Shown here: piece after piece, positions 17,472-26,041 of the stretch
How the letters are laid out: each line of letters begins with the position of its first letter
How positions within the stretch are numbered: the first letter of the stretch is position 1
Source: a virus
DNA length: 27,170 nt
Reading direction: 5' to 3' (one strand)
Virus record (IMG/VR): IMGVR_UViG_3300021964_000418
Coordinates: 1-27,170 of that record
The notes under the pieces: generated by a model
What the model saw: only the letters and a program-made list of their open reading frames with translations
Told to the model about the DNA's origin: nothing
Databases searched by the model: none
Translations under genes and position numbers: made by a program

Positions 17472-17939
17472 CTATACACGACCATGCACACCACTAAACG
17501 GGGTAGCATTGTACTTTTTAATTAAAAACTTTACATAGTTATCTGCTTCATTTCCTGCTCTAATAGTATCTGCTCTCCAATAAGAGCCACCATTATCTTT
17601 AACATGCTTAATCATATAATTAAACATGCGAGCCGCTGTAAAAGCATTATTATATCTTTGATCAGTTATACAATCTTTTACATCCATAATCCATTCATGG
17701 TTATAAAAGTTTCTAAAAGCAGAAGCAAGCATAAATCCCCTAAGAGAGTCATCCTTACTATAATCTGCTATTGCAAGAAAAAGAGCGTTGCCTTTACTTT
17801 GTTCTTCCACATGATGTGAAATATGTTGTAACCAACAACGCTCATTTCTTTCATACAGTTGATGATCTAAGTTTTTTAATGATGTATTCATAAGCTCTAC
17901 ACACTTAAGAATATCATTGTCCCCAATTTCTTTTATCAT
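17472..17939 (-). CDS. Possible GNAT-fold protein (T7 gp13-like position)
   Basis: A 155-aa protein. The order of elements fits a reduced GNAT acetyltransferase fold: an N-terminal helix (DNDILKCVELMNTSLKNL), a beta pair (ALFLAIADY and RGFMLASAF), a further strand (HEWIMDVKDCITDQRY), and a helix carrying the cofactor-binding position (AARMFNYMIKHVK). The classical Q/RxxGxG/A acetyl-CoA loop is not evident, so enzyme activity is doubtful. T7-like phages carry a small protein, gp13, at this place between tail hub and gp14; I recall it being linked to the GNAT fold. The start overlaps the stop of the 54-aa gene by 4 nt. Confidence 0.55.
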   Translation of the reverse strand: MIKEIGDNDILKCVELMNTSLKNLDHQLYERNERCWLQHISHHVEEQSKGNALFLAIADYSKDDSLRGFMLASAFRNFYNHEWIMDVKDCITDQRYNNAFTAARMFNYMIKHVKDNGGSYWRADTIRAGNEADNYVKFLIKKYNATPFSGVHGRV

Positions 17940-18100
17940 TCATCTATCCTTGTTTGTAAGTCTGCAAAATCTGTTGCTTCTCTAATATCGTTAATAAGCT
18001 TTAAGTTCTTTTGTTCTAAAGAATTTACAAAGGTTACTAAGTCAAGCAATATAAAATCAACTTCTGGATTTCCCGTTGAAGGTGGATTCTGTACAGCCAT
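17936..18100 (-). CDS. Very small coupled protein behind the tail hub
   Basis: A 54-aa protein with a short acidic and Pro-rich N-terminus (MAVQNPPSTGNPEVDF) and one amphipathic helix (LLDLVTFVNSLEQKNLKLI). It is unrecognised. The start codon overlaps the tail-hub stop (TAATG) and its TGA stop overlaps the next ATG (ATGA). Such coupling on both sides, an upstream GGAGG, and filling an otherwise empty 160-nt gap make it a convincing gene. Confidence 0.78.
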   Translation of the reverse strand: MAVQNPPSTGNPEVDFILLDLVTFVNSLEQKNLKLINDIREATDFADLQTRIDE

Positions 18101-21100
18101 TATCTCTTGCCTCCTTTATTTATTCCTATTTGAAGACCTGAAATATTCCATTGATATTCATTAGTAGAAACATAATTGCTTGCATCTGCATTAGCATCAT
18201 CAATACGATAATTAAGCAAACGTCCTGTTATTCTAATATCTGACTTATAATTACTTGCAACTGTAAAGCTATTTACAACTAATTTATTAGCCTTAGAATT
18301 TGTAGCAGTGTTATCTTTAGCTGAAGTTAAAAATGCTTTTTCACCAGGATAGTTAGTTGCTCTAGCTCTTATTTGTAATGTAGCAAAATTATCATCGCCA
18401 CCAAGAGTAGTTATTGTGCTTCCATCTGCCCACAAAGCAATACTATTAATTGTTTCAGTATCAAAGTTAGGAGCAATAGACATTTGTTGACGCTCTACAT
18501 ACGACACATAAGGTGTCCCATCAAAGTCATAAGTTAAATCACCAGCACGAATACGATTAAATAACGTACCGCTTGTATAACCACTTTGAATAAAGATAGG
18601 ATATACTTTATTAGGGTTTATTTTATCATCACCCCAAGGCCTTACAATATCAAATACAGTACTAATACTACTACCTGATGCATCTTGTGTAGGATCAGTT
18701 GTAGCTACAGTAGTTCCTTCTGAAGATGCAATTAGTGTTGCTGTATCAGGAGCTACTTCTGCAGGTATAACTTCTGTTAAAGGACTAAAAGTAGTAACAT
18801 ACTGCGCATTAACACTAAACTGACTTGGCTCAACATCTATTGTAGTTGGTGCTGAAATACTATCAGGCGTAACAATAAGATAATTAAGAGTATCAATTTC
18901 ACCCAACATATCTAACAAAGAATCTGTCATAACAGTTACTTCACCGTTATCTTTAGCTTGCTCTGCTGTATTAGTTCTATTAAGATCTTTTTCAGGATCA
19001 TAATAAGCATTAAGATAATCAGCATCATTAGTATGTACAGTATCACCATAAGTATTATCATCGGCTGCTGGTGTAAAACTAGGATCTAAAAGTCTTCCTG
19101 GTCCTTCTCCATAATGTCTATCAAATATTACTTGAGGATTACCTATTGCTGAATCAACAGTAAGTGTTACTCTAGTTAACTTAGAAAATACTGGATCAAT
19201 ACCGTCAGTAATACTAATATTACTTCCTGTAGAATCTGTTATAAGCGGAGTTACTAGCGTTCCTGTACGCGAATCGCCATTGACAATAGTGTAAGCAAAA
19301 GAACCTGCAATAACACCTCTATCTACTCCTGTAAAAGTAAGAACTTCATTTGTACGAGATACTGTAAAGTAAGTTGTATCTGTCCAGGCAGCTTCTAATG
19401 CTGTTGCAATTTCTACAGCTGTTATTTCTGCAACGTTAGTTGGTGATGAACCTGAATCAGGATCAAATGCAGTAGTGCTGTCAAAGTTAATTGTAATAGC
19501 ATCACCTACAGGTGGAGTCAAAGTTATTCTATCTGTAGTATTGTGTGCTTCTACACCTGCTCTTGGTTCTGCATACGCAAAACTATTATTAGAAAATCCA
19601 GCAGGTAAAGTTCCAGTAGAAGATAATACAATATTAAAGTTATTACTTTGAACACCAACAGCTGCTGCTGTAGCTGTAACTACATTAGTCGCTACTGTAG
19701 AACTCCAATTAGCATTAGCTGTAACAAGGATATTTATTTCAGTTGCCACTGTAGCATTAGTGTGCGTACCTTTTAAATCTACGCTACTGCTATCCCCATT
19801 TGGAAAGTTAACAGTAAGTGTAGGAATAGGAGTACTATTGCTTACACCTGGAGTAACAACTGTAATTGTATCAGTAAGATTACCCCCGAACTCTGTTTCA
19901 GTATAAGTATTTCCACCTTGGCTTGTTTCAAAGTTAATTGTTAAAGCACTGTGATTACCGCCATAAGTAGAAGTAAGCCTTACATTATTTCCATTTGCTG
20001 CTACTGAATAAATAGAATTAGCATCACCATTAAAAACGCCATTAGCAGATAGTTTATCAACAATATCGTCTCTAATCGCTGTTTGAGTTGTGAGATTTTT
20101 TTCAAGAGTAATTGTTTCGTTAATTGCTGCATGGACACCTGCTACTGCTGGTGCTGTAATGTTCATAGAAATAGCTGGACTTAGATTAGCTGAAATACCA
20201 TAAACACCTACACCAGTTGTTGTACTGCTATGGGTTAAAGTATTTGACGCACCTCCAGATATATTGAACGTCGAAGTATTATTAAATGTACGAGGACCAG
20301 GAACATCCGAAGTGAATGTAAGTACATTAGCTGAAGCAGTAACTGTAAAATCTGATAATGCTTTATTATCATTAATATAATCTTTTACTGCTTCTACAAA
20401 TTGATTTACTGTAATTGTAGCGCCATCTGCATAATCAGTTCCTAAAACTGAAATTGCAGGAAAACTAACACTACCAATACCTGATGCAGCAGAACCATTA
20501 ATTACTGCACTTGCACCACCATCAAGATAAGTGGTTTGATTACGATCATAAGTAAAAGAAGTCCCTGAAGGGAAAGTAAGAGTGTCTACTGAATTAACAG
20601 TATTCGGACCAGTGTCTCCTGTAATACTAAGATCAATAACTTCTTGTACATCAGTTGTAAAAGAAGTAAATGAGCTTACAGTAACTGTTTTTCTACTTTT
20701 AGTACCTACAGTTTTCTTAGGTGTTTTACCATTAATAGTAACTGCCTGTACTTCTCTTGTACCTACATTGGTGTAACCTGCATTACCACTATCGCCAGTA
20801 ATTGTTAATGTTGCTTTAGGTATACCGCCGCCTTTAATTGGACCAATATCCCCTGCCATAACATCATTAAGTTCTCTAATAGTCCAATTGTTATCTCTAT
20901 AATTCCAGATTAAAGCTTCATCACACTCACCGCTAGTAGACGCAAGAGTAGGATAACAAAGCCATAGCTCTTGTTCAGGGTGATTTTGAAGAATAAATAA
21001 ACGTGCTTCATGTGTAGGATTAAGGTTGTTGTAAAAGTATTCTTTTACTCTACCTTTTGCCAAAGATTGAATTGTAGTTGGGTTTCCACCAAATAAATAA

Positions 21101-22347
21101 ATATCATTTGACCCTACTACAAAATGTCTACCGTCATACTCTTTAACGCCACCTGTTACTAAACAACCATATTCATCTGTTACAGGAGAAAACGAAACAG
21201 GTGCTCTAAGATTACCTGTAAGCCGCATAACGTGTATACTATCTGTACTGTAAATATACATGTTACCTTGTAAAGATTTCATGTCTTGAATAACGTTAGT
21301 TTCTGACAGTGTAAATTCATCTGCTGTACTTACGCCAGCTGCAAAGGGATTCCAGTTATTAGGTACTGAACCTGGTACTGCAAGATCAGAAGTTCTTACC
21401 ACGCCAGATAATCGTCTAATAACATTATTACCATCTTTCTCTGTAAGATCACCCGCAACAAGTAAGTTACCAAATGATTCAACAACGCCACATTGTACAG
21501 TTACTGCATTTCTAGAGTCAATAGTAACTTTAACTGAATCACCTACTGATAAATTACCAACAACAAGAACAGTTGTATTAGTAGCTGGATCAGTATAAAT
21601 TTGAAAGTTATTACTTGTGATAGTTGGTGTAGGGCTAGGTAACGCTCCAGGTACAAAGTCAACACCATTAACAGTGCCTGTACCTGCTGGGCTACCTGCT
21701 TGTGCTGTTTTATTAGCAGTACCTGTAACTGTAATAAGATTATTTGCAAAGTTTACGTTTTGGCCTAGATCAAATACATTAGTAGAAGAAGCTGTAAACA
21801 CATCATCTACAATTACCTGCGAAACATTATAGCTGTCCCATCCTGGAAGTTCTGCTAATACAAGATTACTAAGCGAAGTATTTCCGGGTGTATCTAGAAT
21901 ATAGTGTGGCTTATCTAAACCATTATTAATAATAAAAGTAAAACCACCACTAAACAATGTATGCTGCCAACCATCATCTGTAGCTTGAAAACCATTTCCG
22001 CTATTAAGTGAAGTAGGTGTTACATCTACTTTATTTCCGAGATGATCTTGAACAAAAATTTGTTGACCAACTACAACACCTGCAGAAACCTTATCAACAA
22101 CATACACATAGTATACACCAGTAGGTTGTCTATTAGGGTTTTCCCATACAGCAATATATTTTGCTTGACCTGTTGCACCTGCTATATCGTTTAAAAGTAA
22201 TTCTCCAGGCATTTTTCTAACAGCGCCATCTTTAAATCTTACATTTTTAACATCTGTAAATATATTTTGGGCTAAGGCAACGGGAGGAGTGTCGATAACA
22301 ACTCCTTTCGATGCAATATCGACAACAGAAATAACTTCTTCTGCCAT
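18100..22347 (-). CDS. Giant tail hub/tail tubular (gp12-like) protein with inserted beta-rich repeats
   Basis: A 1415-aa protein. The first 480 or so residues look like podoviral tail tubular B or stabilisation proteins: an opening about parameters and genome-entry face (NIFTDVKNVRFKDGAVRKMPGE), then beta-propeller-like repeats with VVGSNDIYLFGG and WNYRDNNWTIREL. The last 360 residues end in ITGRLLNYRIDDANADAS and a Gly/Lys-rich tail, a C-terminus common in this tail family. Between about residues 505 and 1050 lie four or five degenerate beta-rich modules of roughly 100 aa, recognisable by lines such as NVLTFTSDVPG, NNVRLTSTYGG and EVLTFTGVDRG. T7 gp12 is 794 aa, so the insertion roughly accounts for the extra length. 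The N- and C-terminal match is by pattern only. Confidence 0.72.
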   Translation of the reverse strand: MAEEVISVVDIASKGVVIDTPPVALAQNIFTDVKNVRFKDGAVRKMPGELLLNDIAGATGQAKYIAVWENPNRQPTGVYYVYVVDKVSAGVVVGQQIFVQDHLGNKVDVTPTSLNSGNGFQATDDGWQHTLFSGGFTFIINNGLDKPHYILDTPGNTSLSNLVLAELPGWDSYNVSQVIVDDVFTASSTNVFDLGQNVNFANNLITVTGTANKTAQAGSPAGTGTVNGVDFVPGALPSPTPTITSNNFQIYTDPATNTTVLVVGNLSVGDSVKVTIDSRNAVTVQCGVVESFGNLLVAGDLTEKDGNNVIRRLSGVVRTSDLAVPGSVPNNWNPFAAGVSTADEFTLSETNVIQDMKSLQGNMYIYSTDSIHVMRLTGNLRAPVSFSPVTDEYGCLVTGGVKEYDGRHFVVGSNDIYLFGGNPTTIQSLAKGRVKEYFYNNLNPTHEARLFILQNHPEQELWLCYPTLASTSGECDEALIWNYRDNNWTIRELNDVMAGDIGPIKGGGIPKATLTITGDSGNAGYTNVGTREVQAVTINGKTPKKTVGTKSRKTVTVSSFTSFTTDVQEVIDLSITGDTGPNTVNSVDTLTFPSGTSFTYDRNQTTYLDGGASAVINGSAASGIGSVSFPAISVLGTDYADGATITVNQFVEAVKDYINDNKALSDFTVTASANVLTFTSDVPGPRTFNNTSTFNISGGASNTLTHSSTTTGVGVYGISANLSPAISMNITAPAVAGVHAAINETITLEKNLTTQTAIRDDIVDKLSANGVFNGDANSIYSVAANGNNVRLTSTYGGNHSALTINFETSQGGNTYTETEFGGNLTDTITVVTPGVSNSTPIPTLTVNFPNGDSSSVDLKGTHTNATVATEINILVTANANWSSTVATNVVTATAAAVGVQSNNFNIVLSSTGTLPAGFSNNSFAYAEPRAGVEAHNTTDRITLTPPVGDAITINFDSTTAFDPDSGSSPTNVAEITAVEIATALEAAWTDTTYFTVSRTNEVLTFTGVDRGVIAGSFAYTIVNGDSRTGTLVTPLITDSTGSNISITDGIDPVFSKLTRVTLTVDSAIGNPQVIFDRHYGEGPGRLLDPSFTPAADDNTYGDTVHTNDADYLNAYYDPEKDLNRTNTAEQAKDNGEVTVMTDSLLDMLGEIDTLNYLIVTPDSISAPTTIDVEPSQFSVNAQYVTTFSPLTEVIPAEVAPDTATLIASSEGTTVATTDPTQDASGSSISTVFDIVRPWGDDKINPNKVYPIFIQSGYTSGTLFNRIRAGDLTYDFDGTPYVSYVERQQMSIAPNFDTETINSIALWADGSTITTLGGDDNFATLQIRARATNYPGEKAFLTSAKDNTATNSKANKLVVNSFTVASNYKSDIRITGRLLNYRIDDANADASNYVSTNEYQWNISGLQIGINKGGKR

Positions 22348-22366
22348 GAACTCCTCCGTTAATTAA

Positions 22367-24118
22367 TTAAGCGCACTCTTTTGCGCCAGTAAGCGGGTCG
22401 AAAAAGCAAGCTTCTGCCTTTCCTTCTTCTTGAGCCACTTCCTGAGTCTCGCTAGGTACCGTCTCTTTTTCTTCCACGGTTTCGTTGTTAAGGATCCCGA
22501 ACCTTTTACCACTAAGTCGGAACGTTGTGCATCCTTTCGCGTTGCCTTTCCAGGCATCAACATAGACCTGTTTGAACTCATCATATGTGACGTCATCTCC
22601 TACATTACAAGTTTTAGAACATGCCGAATCAACGTATTGTTGTGCTAGTAGAAGAACTTTAAGGTGATCTTGTACGCTAATTTCATTAGCAGTTTTACCT
22701 TCAACACCCTTTGAGTAAGCATAATCCATAACGCGTTCGACCTTTGGACCATCAAATGTTTGAATGGTGCGATCATAGTAATGATTAAATACTGGCTCAA
22801 TACCACCGCTTACATTATCTGCACAAATACTAATAGTACCTGTAGGTGCAATAGAAGTAAGATGGCTATTACGAATACCATTTGTTTTAATCAACTCAAT
22901 TACGTCCTCACTGAGTGTATTAATAAATTTACTTTCTAAATATTTTTCATTGTATAAAGGAAAGACTCCTTTTTCTTTTGCCAAGTTTGCCGAAGCACGA
23001 TATGTTTCATCTCTAAGCGTTTTAAATACGACTTCCATCCAATTAAGAAATCCAATTGTCCCGTAAGGGTATCCAAGCATTTCACCTGCATTAGCCAATC
23101 CTGTGATTCCAAGCCCCATTCGTCTTTTGTTTTGTGCTTCATCTTCTTGTTCCTTTAATGGATAAATTGTTCTATCAACTACATTATCCATTGCGCGAAC
23201 TACATGCTTAATATCTTCAATATAACTTGAATAATCAAATGTACATTTATCGTATGGATTATCTATTACATATTTAGTAAGATTAAAAGAACCAAGTAGA
23301 CATGCGCCGAAAGGTGGTAATGGTTGTTCACCACAAGGGTTTGTTGTTTCAATAGTTTCACAGTAATGCAAGTTATTCATTTCATTAATGCGATCAACAA
23401 AGATAACTCCAGGCTCTGCCCAATCCCAAGTAGAGTTCATTACCTCGTCCCACACCATTGGTGCCGAAAGAGTACCACGCTCATGACCTTCAAAGTAAAG
23501 AGTGTAATCAGAACCTGCTTCGAGTGCTTCCATAAAAGCATCTGTAATACCAACAGAAATATTAAAGCCAGTAAGCTTATCGCTGTTACGTTTAGCACTA
23601 ATAAAGTCAAGAATATCAGGGTGATCTACGCGAAGTACACCCATCTGCGCCCCACGCCTGTGACCACTACTAGCAATCGTTTGACAAATAGAATCAAAGA
23701 TTCCCATAAAAGAAACTGGGCCGCTTGATTTACTATCAAGAGATTTAATAAGGTCTCCTCGTGGTCTAATACGACTAAAGTCATAGCCGATACCACCGCC
23801 TCGTCGCATTGTTTCAGCTGCCTGAGTAGCTCGTAGCATAATGCTATCCATCGAGTCTTCGATATGACCACTTACAAAGCAATTATAAGCAGTAGTAATT
23901 CGTGGACTGCCCATAGCGTTTTGAACGCGACCAGCAGGTAAGAACCTACGATTACCTAAAATATCTTCTAGTGCATATTGATGTTCATCGTTATCACAGA
24001 GTGCCTTTGCTATGCGCTTAATCTTTCCATCAAATGTTTCGTCTTCTAATCTGTATTTCATTTTATCGATTTCTTCTGAAATAGGCATCGATGGACCTGT
24101 GTACTCTGTGTTTCTCAT
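22367..24118 (-). CDS. nrdJ: Class II (adenosylcobalamin-dependent) ribonucleoside reductase
   Basis: Reduces ribonucleotides to deoxyribonucleotides using a B12-derived radical, so it needs no NrdB partner, and none is seen here. The 583-aa protein has the N-terminal active-site cysteine in TTAYNCFVSG (C80), RRGGGIGYDFSRIRPRGD, the radical-site NPCGEQ with N260, C262 and E264, and GACLLGSFNL. Glycine-rich loop APTGTISICADN and C-terminal C571 and C582 (redox relay to thioredoxin) complete it. Monomeric class II enzymes of this size are common in marine phages. It lies inside the virion/lysis region between tail hub and lysozyme rather than with the other nucleotide gene. An AGAGG site precedes the ATG. 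Confidence 0.92.
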   Translation of the reverse strand: MRNTEYTGPSMPISEEIDKMKYRLEDETFDGKIKRIAKALCDNDEHQYALEDILGNRRFLPAGRVQNAMGSPRITTAYNCFVSGHIEDSMDSIMLRATQAAETMRRGGGIGYDFSRIRPRGDLIKSLDSKSSGPVSFMGIFDSICQTIASSGHRRGAQMGVLRVDHPDILDFISAKRNSDKLTGFNISVGITDAFMEALEAGSDYTLYFEGHERGTLSAPMVWDEVMNSTWDWAEPGVIFVDRINEMNNLHYCETIETTNPCGEQPLPPFGACLLGSFNLTKYVIDNPYDKCTFDYSSYIEDIKHVVRAMDNVVDRTIYPLKEQEDEAQNKRRMGLGITGLANAGEMLGYPYGTIGFLNWMEVVFKTLRDETYRASANLAKEKGVFPLYNEKYLESKFINTLSEDVIELIKTNGIRNSHLTSIAPTGTISICADNVSGGIEPVFNHYYDRTIQTFDGPKVERVMDYAYSKGVEGKTANEISVQDHLKVLLLAQQYVDSACSKTCNVGDDVTYDEFKQVYVDAWKGNAKGCTTFRLSGKRFGILNNETVEEKETVPSETQEVAQEEGKAEACFFDPLTGAKECA

Positions 24119-24124
24119 AGTTAA

Positions 24125-24144
24125 CCTCTATAATATATAATGAA
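24125..24144 (-). promoter_or_regulatory. Candidate phage late promoter upstream of the ribonucleotide reductase
   Basis: The 50-nt gap between lysozyme and reductase is one of the few non-coding gaps in the late module and is very AT-rich. On the - strand it reads ATTATATATTATAGAGG, whose 3' half resembles the TATAG-plus-purines core of T7-type promoters. The same bases also hold the AGAGG ribosome-binding site, so this may be chance. Confidence 0.18.
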
Positions 24145-24168
24145 CGTTTCTCCCCGTATAAGGGCGTT

Positions 24169-24609
24169 TTATATACTACGCATACGGTTAACTAATCGAT
24201 CTGCTCTATTAGTTACTTGTTGATACCAACGGCTATCAACCATTTCATCTGCAGCACGATTCCAGTTACCAGCATCTACTGCTGCTCGCATACCTCTAAA
24301 CTTACTAAGCCTAGGTCTTCCCATATTAAACATCATATTAGCAATAATTAATTGGACTTCACCAGGCAAAAGCTCGAAATTGGCATATAGCTTCTTGCAC
24401 TCCGATAACACGATTTTGACATCTTTAGCGAAGCACTCATTAACTCTATCTTCTGAGACTGGTGTGCCAACTTCTTGTCCATACTCAGGATCGCTATCAA
24501 GAACAAGATGGCCAATACCAAAAGTAGGGAGGCCAAGGTGATCGAGATAAATCTCGTACTTAACTCCTTCATCTACTTTTAGCTCCTCTCTTAGCTGATC
24601 TATATTCAT
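24169..24609 (-). CDS. Endolysin, T4-type lysozyme (GH24)
   Basis: Cleaves the beta-1,4 bond between MurNAc and GlcNAc, lysing the host at the end of infection. The 146-aa protein carries the T4 lysozyme catalytic triad at identical spacing: E14 (VDEGVKYEIY), D23 and T29 (DHLGLPTFGIGH), against E11, D20 and T26 in T4. GIGHLV and the C-terminal NRADRLVNRM segment are typical. It has no N-terminal signal-anchor or membrane segment, so it depends on the holin encoded just before it. Its start overlaps the holin stop (ATGA). Confidence 0.95.
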   Translation of the reverse strand: MNIDQLREELKVDEGVKYEIYLDHLGLPTFGIGHLVLDSDPEYGQEVGTPVSEDRVNECFAKDVKIVLSECKKLYANFELLPGEVQLIIANMMFNMGRPRLSKFRGMRAAVDAGNWNRAADEMVDSRWYQQVTNRADRLVNRMRSI

Positions 24610-25001
24610 TTTGTTTTTCCTTTTACTTTTTCAAATGTTCTAAGACCACCAAGACCAAGCATACCCATAAGAACAGTCATAAGTGTTTCCATTTCAAAAG
24701 TAGGCAACGGAGGAATATCTACATTAAACCATGATACAACAAACAAAGTAATAGGTAATCCTACAAAGTGCCAGAATAAAGCAATGCCACATGTCCAGCC
24801 AATAAACGGTCGCCAACCAGCTACAAAAATATTACGACTAGCTGCTTCTGCTTTGTTTATTTCAAGTTGACCTTTAGCTAACTCTTGAGCATGTCGTTCA
24901 CCCATAGTAGCTAATTCATGCGCTATGCGTGCTTTTTCATCTGCATCAGGAATAAATTTATCTAGTAGTCCTGTTACTGGACCTATTAAGGATGATATCA
25001 T
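24606..25001 (-). CDS. Holin, 3-TM (gene-transfer-agent type)
   Basis: Permeabilises the inner membrane to release the lysozyme. Of 131 residues, a short N-terminal amphipathic part and a charged helix (DADEKARIAHELATMGERHAQEL) precede hydrophobic segments at about 66-92 and 104-120, with the diagnostic FVAGWRPFIGW before them and GLGGLRTFEK after them, as in the GTA_holin_3TM family. The frame is open nine codons further upstream. ATG 25001 is chosen because it overlaps the previous TGA (ATGA) and follows an AAGGAC site. Confidence 0.9.
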   Translation of the reverse strand: MISSLIGPVTGLLDKFIPDADEKARIAHELATMGERHAQELAKGQLEINKAEAASRNIFVAGWRPFIGWTCGIALFWHFVGLPITLFVVSWFNVDIPPLPTFEMETLMTVLMGMLGLGGLRTFEKVKGKTK

Positions 25002-25201
25002 AAAGCTTGTCCTTTTAGTTGTACACACTTAAATTTTTTAGGTTCTATTTTACCTTTATTAATCATACGAATATCATTGCCCATTTCATAGGCTCTAGAA
25101 GTACATTGTTCGCGTGAATCGTATGGGCCTCTAGTATCGTAATATTCCCAACATTTATCTGGAACGGCTATACTACAAGCCAATACAATTACTTTAAACA
25201 T
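24998..25201 (-). CDS. Small four-cysteine protein in the lysis cassette
   Basis: An unrecognised 67-aa protein with four cysteines (C9, C17, C33, C59) spaced for disulfides. The N-terminal hydrophobic part (FKVIVLACSIAV) is too short for a standard signal peptide. VLAC resembles a weak lipobox, which would make C9 a lipid anchor, but the site is too close to the start to be convincing. It sits directly between the 157-aa membrane protein and the holin, so it may work at the envelope during lysis or exclusion. A clear AGGAG site lies 8 nt ahead. Confidence 0.75.
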   Translation of the reverse strand: MFKVIVLACSIAVPDKCWEYYDTRGPYDSREQCTSRAYEMGNDIRMINKGKIEPKKFKCVQLKGQAL

Positions 25202-25209
25202 TTAATCTC

Positions 25210-25683
25210 CTATGCAACTTTAAATGCACTTATAAGTGCTATTATTGCAAAAATTAAAACACCTGTAATTATCATTACTATTTTAATTGTTTCCATTAAT
25301 TCGTTATGTTTTTTTATTTCTTCTTTTCTTTTAGCAATAGCAGCTTCTTTAGCTTCTTGAATACGTTTAGCTCTAAGGTCTACAATGCTTTGCCAAGTAC
25401 CTGGTCCAAAGCGCATATCAATCATAGCTCTCATTTCTTGTATTTTTTCTTGAGCTAGTTTAGCATCAATTACTTCTTGAGCTACACTTTTAATACCTAA
25501 TTGATCACCAAAACCTACTCCTGATTTTTTAGATCGTTGTTGTTGTATTTGTTTTTCGCCCTCTAAAAGATTATCTACGTGAGAAGCTATCTCACCAATA
25601 TCTTTGGCGGTATTAATTGCTGATTTAATGCCCTCAACAGCACTTTTTACCAAAGCTATTCCAGCTAAGGTTTCAGCTATCAT
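25210..25683 (-). CDS. Tail-anchored membrane protein, possibly lysis-related
   Basis: A 157-aa protein with an N-terminal helical part (LAGIALVKSAVEGIKSAI), a central charged helix or coiled coil with Lys/Glu/Arg heptads (about 85-130), and one C-terminal transmembrane segment (IVMIITGVLIFAIIALISAF, about 132-152). There is no signal peptide and no catalytic motif. The topology is that of a tail-anchored inner-membrane protein. It lies just upstream of the Cys protein, holin and lysozyme, and could be an unusual spanin-like or holin-partner component; no such function is shown. A GAGGT site precedes ATG 25683. Confidence 0.75.
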   Translation of the reverse strand: MIAETLAGIALVKSAVEGIKSAINTAKDIGEIASHVDNLLEGEKQIQQQRSKKSGVGFGDQLGIKSVAQEVIDAKLAQEKIQEMRAMIDMRFGPGTWQSIVDLRAKRIQEAKEAAIAKRKEEIKKHNELMETIKIVMIITGVLIFAIIALISAFKVA

Positions 25684-25694
25684 ATTGTTTTACC

Positions 25695-25868
25695 TCACAG
25701 TTTGCCTATCATAGTGAGTGCGAGACCAACAATTACTATCGTTGATCCCATAATCATTGCTTCGAGTCTCCACATGCGCTTGTCAAGTGACTCTAATTTT
25801 TCATGAACAGCTTTATAGCGTATTTCGCATTCTCGCTCATGTGCTTCTAATTGAGATTGAGTATCCAT
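25695..25868 (-). CDS. Small tail-anchored membrane protein
   Basis: A 57-aa protein with a charged helical N-terminus (SQLEAHERECEIRYKAVHEKLESLDKRMW, given in part; residues 5-33) and one C-terminal transmembrane segment (STIVIVGLALTMIG, about 42-55). It is unrecognised by name, but this layout, a short charged coiled-coil-like head and a membrane tail, is frequent near phage lysis cassettes. The start overlaps the preceding TAA (TAATG), so translation is likely coupled; no strong separate ribosome-binding site is seen. Confidence 0.72.
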   Translation of the reverse strand: MDTQSQLEAHERECEIRYKAVHEKLESLDKRMWRLEAMIMGSTIVIVGLALTMIGKL

Positions 25869-26041
25869 TAGTCAGCATCCGCTATCGTCAGTTTGCCAGC
25901 CTCAACCTGACGCAGGATTTCTGCGTAGTGGCGGTTGGCTGGGTCAAGTGGAACGTATAGCTTATACCCATCAATAGTTGCTTCAATGCCATCGTTTCCT
26001 TCGCCATCAGCATCTATATATTTTGCATTTAAAATATTCAT
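25868..26041 (-). CDS. Small acidic protein downstream of tail fibre
   Basis: A 57-aa protein that is acidic and likely beta-rich in the first half (NAKYIDADGEGNDGIEAT), with YVPLDPANRHYAEI and a helical acidic end (RQVEAGKLTIADAD). Unrecognised. It follows the fibre stop directly (TAGATG) with GGAG 7 nt ahead. Its base composition is richer in G+C than the genes on its left and similar to the fibre gene, suggesting the two travel together. Confidence 0.72.
   Translation of the reverse strand: MNILNAKYIDADGEGNDGIEATIDGYKLYVPLDPANRHYAEILRQVEAGKLTIADAD

Noticed and set aside
24145-24168. Hairpin CCCC/GGGG-type between lysozyme and reductase as a terminator
   Set aside because: Only three to four base pairs form and no proper T-run follows on the - strand.
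25002-25028. Longer holin start nine codons upstream
   Set aside because: ATG 25001 has a good ribosome-binding site and the ATGA overlap seen throughout this operon; the longer start lies inside the previous gene.
24998-25201. Lipoprotein signal (VLAC) in the Cys protein
   Set aside because: Only eight residues precede the cysteine and there is no positively charged n-region of normal length.
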